Shown here piece after piece: positions 14,641-14,845 of a stretch of 14,845 bases of DNA. The stretch spans positions 1 to 14,845 of the forward strand of contig JAZSFF010000018.1 in NCBI GenBank assembly GCA_045532055.1. Direction: 5' to 3'. Origin of the DNA: SIG440 sp045532055. Lineage in GTDB: Bacteria > Bacillota > Clostridia > Monoglobales > Monoglobaceae. The first letter of the stretch is position 1, and each line of letters opens with the position of its first letter. The translations under genes and the position numbers were made by a program. The notes beneath the pieces were generated by a model, which was not told the DNA's origin, did no database searches, and saw nothing but the letters and a program-made list of their open reading frames with translations.

Positions 14641-14663
14641 CAATTAGAAGGAGTTGATTCAAA

Positions 14664-14845
14664 ATGAGAAAAATTACAAACGAACTAATACAAGAATTCA
14701 AGGGATATTTAATTGACGAAGAGAAGTCTTCCTCTACCTTGGGAAAGTATGTTCGTGACATAAGGGCATTTATGGAATGGTGCAATAATGCAGAAATAAA
14801 CAAAAGTCTTGTATTACAGTACAAACAAGAACTGATAGAAAAATA
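14664..14845 (+). CDS. Tyrosine-type site-specific recombinase/integrase, N-terminal part
   Basis: The frame is open to the window end, giving the first 60 residues of a protein usually about 270-330 long. It matches the core-binding (SAM-like) N-terminal domain of Bacillota tyrosine recombinases: MRKITNELIQEF, then EEKSSSTLGKYVRDIRAFMEW, whose spacing is typical of the first helix, the linker and the second helix. The catalytic Arg-His-Arg-Tyr domain lies beyond the window and cannot be checked. The ATG at 14664 has AAGGAG with 10-nt spacing. Closeness to the tRNA-Ser end suggests it is the integrase of the element. Confidence 0.88.
   Translation, partial: MRKITNELIQEFKGYLIDEEKSSSTLGKYVRDIRAFMEWCNNAEINKSLVLQYKQELIEK

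Larger units (their letters stand above)
14188..14845. mobile_element. Left end of a putative integrative element at tRNA-Ser (partial)
   Basis: Sequence to the left is ordinary chromosomal content with its own terminators. From the tRNA-Ser end rightward come a coding-like remnant, a small unknown gene and a tyrosine recombinase N-terminus, the typical end of an integrative element or prophage. The right boundary, cargo and any conjugation or phage genes are outside the window, so the element type cannot be told. Confidence 0.55.

Noticed and set aside
14621..14824. Minus-strand ORF opposite the integrase
   Set aside because: It is antisense to a recognisable recombinase N-terminus and starts without a ribosome binding site.
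1..14845. CRISPR array, insertion sequence or rRNA
   Set aside because: No regularly spaced direct repeats, transposase genes with terminal repeats, or rRNA-like segments were seen.

Overview
The window looks like a chromosomal segment of a low-GC Bacillota, most likely a gut-type Clostridia. The signs are AGGAGG-type ribosome binding sites on nearly every gene, near-consensus sigma-A promoters, a lipoprotein signal on a short-spaced gene, the Gram-positive class 1B dihydroorotate dehydrogenase pair (PyrD/PyrK), a YfmM-like ABC-F protein and a Bacillota-type tyrosine integrase. No species can be named from the sequence alone.

Region 1 (1-412, + strand): the 3' part of a YhcH/YjgK/YiaL-family gene, ending at a symmetrical terminator that also serves the convergent pyrimidine operon.

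Region 2 (426-9309, - strand): one compact operon for de novo UMP synthesis, transcribed pyrC-carB-pyrK-pyrD-pyrF-pyrE-pyrB-pyrI from a TTGACA-N17-TAAAAT promoter. Genes overlap or lie 14-33 nt apart, so translational coupling is likely. Together they encode carbamoyl phosphate synthase large subunit, aspartate carbamoyltransferase (catalytic and regulatory), dihydroorotase, dihydroorotate dehydrogenase (catalytic and electron-transfer), orotate phosphoribosyltransferase and OMP decarboxylase. The only missing component is carA, the glutaminase subunit. The predicted leader is only about 23 nt, leaving no room for a PyrR-type attenuator. pyrI and pyrK, which encode the non-catalytic partners, both start with TTG.

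Region 3 (9343-10965, + strand): an ABC-F ribosome-associated ATPase with its own promoter, divergent from the pyr operon.

Region 4 (10981-14096, + strand): a two-gene TAXI-type TRAP transporter, a lipoprotein solute-binding protein followed by a fused DctQM permease. A terminator-like hairpin lies between them and a strong terminator follows.

Region 5 (14097-14845): a probable mobile-element boundary. A minus-strand terminator (14157-14181) is followed on its upstream side by only the last 13 nt of a tRNA-Ser (14188-14200). The sequence then departs from the tRNA and leads into a short coding-like stretch, a 73-aa protein of unknown function and the start of a tyrosine recombinase preceded by a 10-bp inverted repeat. 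This is the arrangement expected when an integrative element has inserted at the 3' end of a tRNA-Ser gene. Most of the element lies beyond the window.
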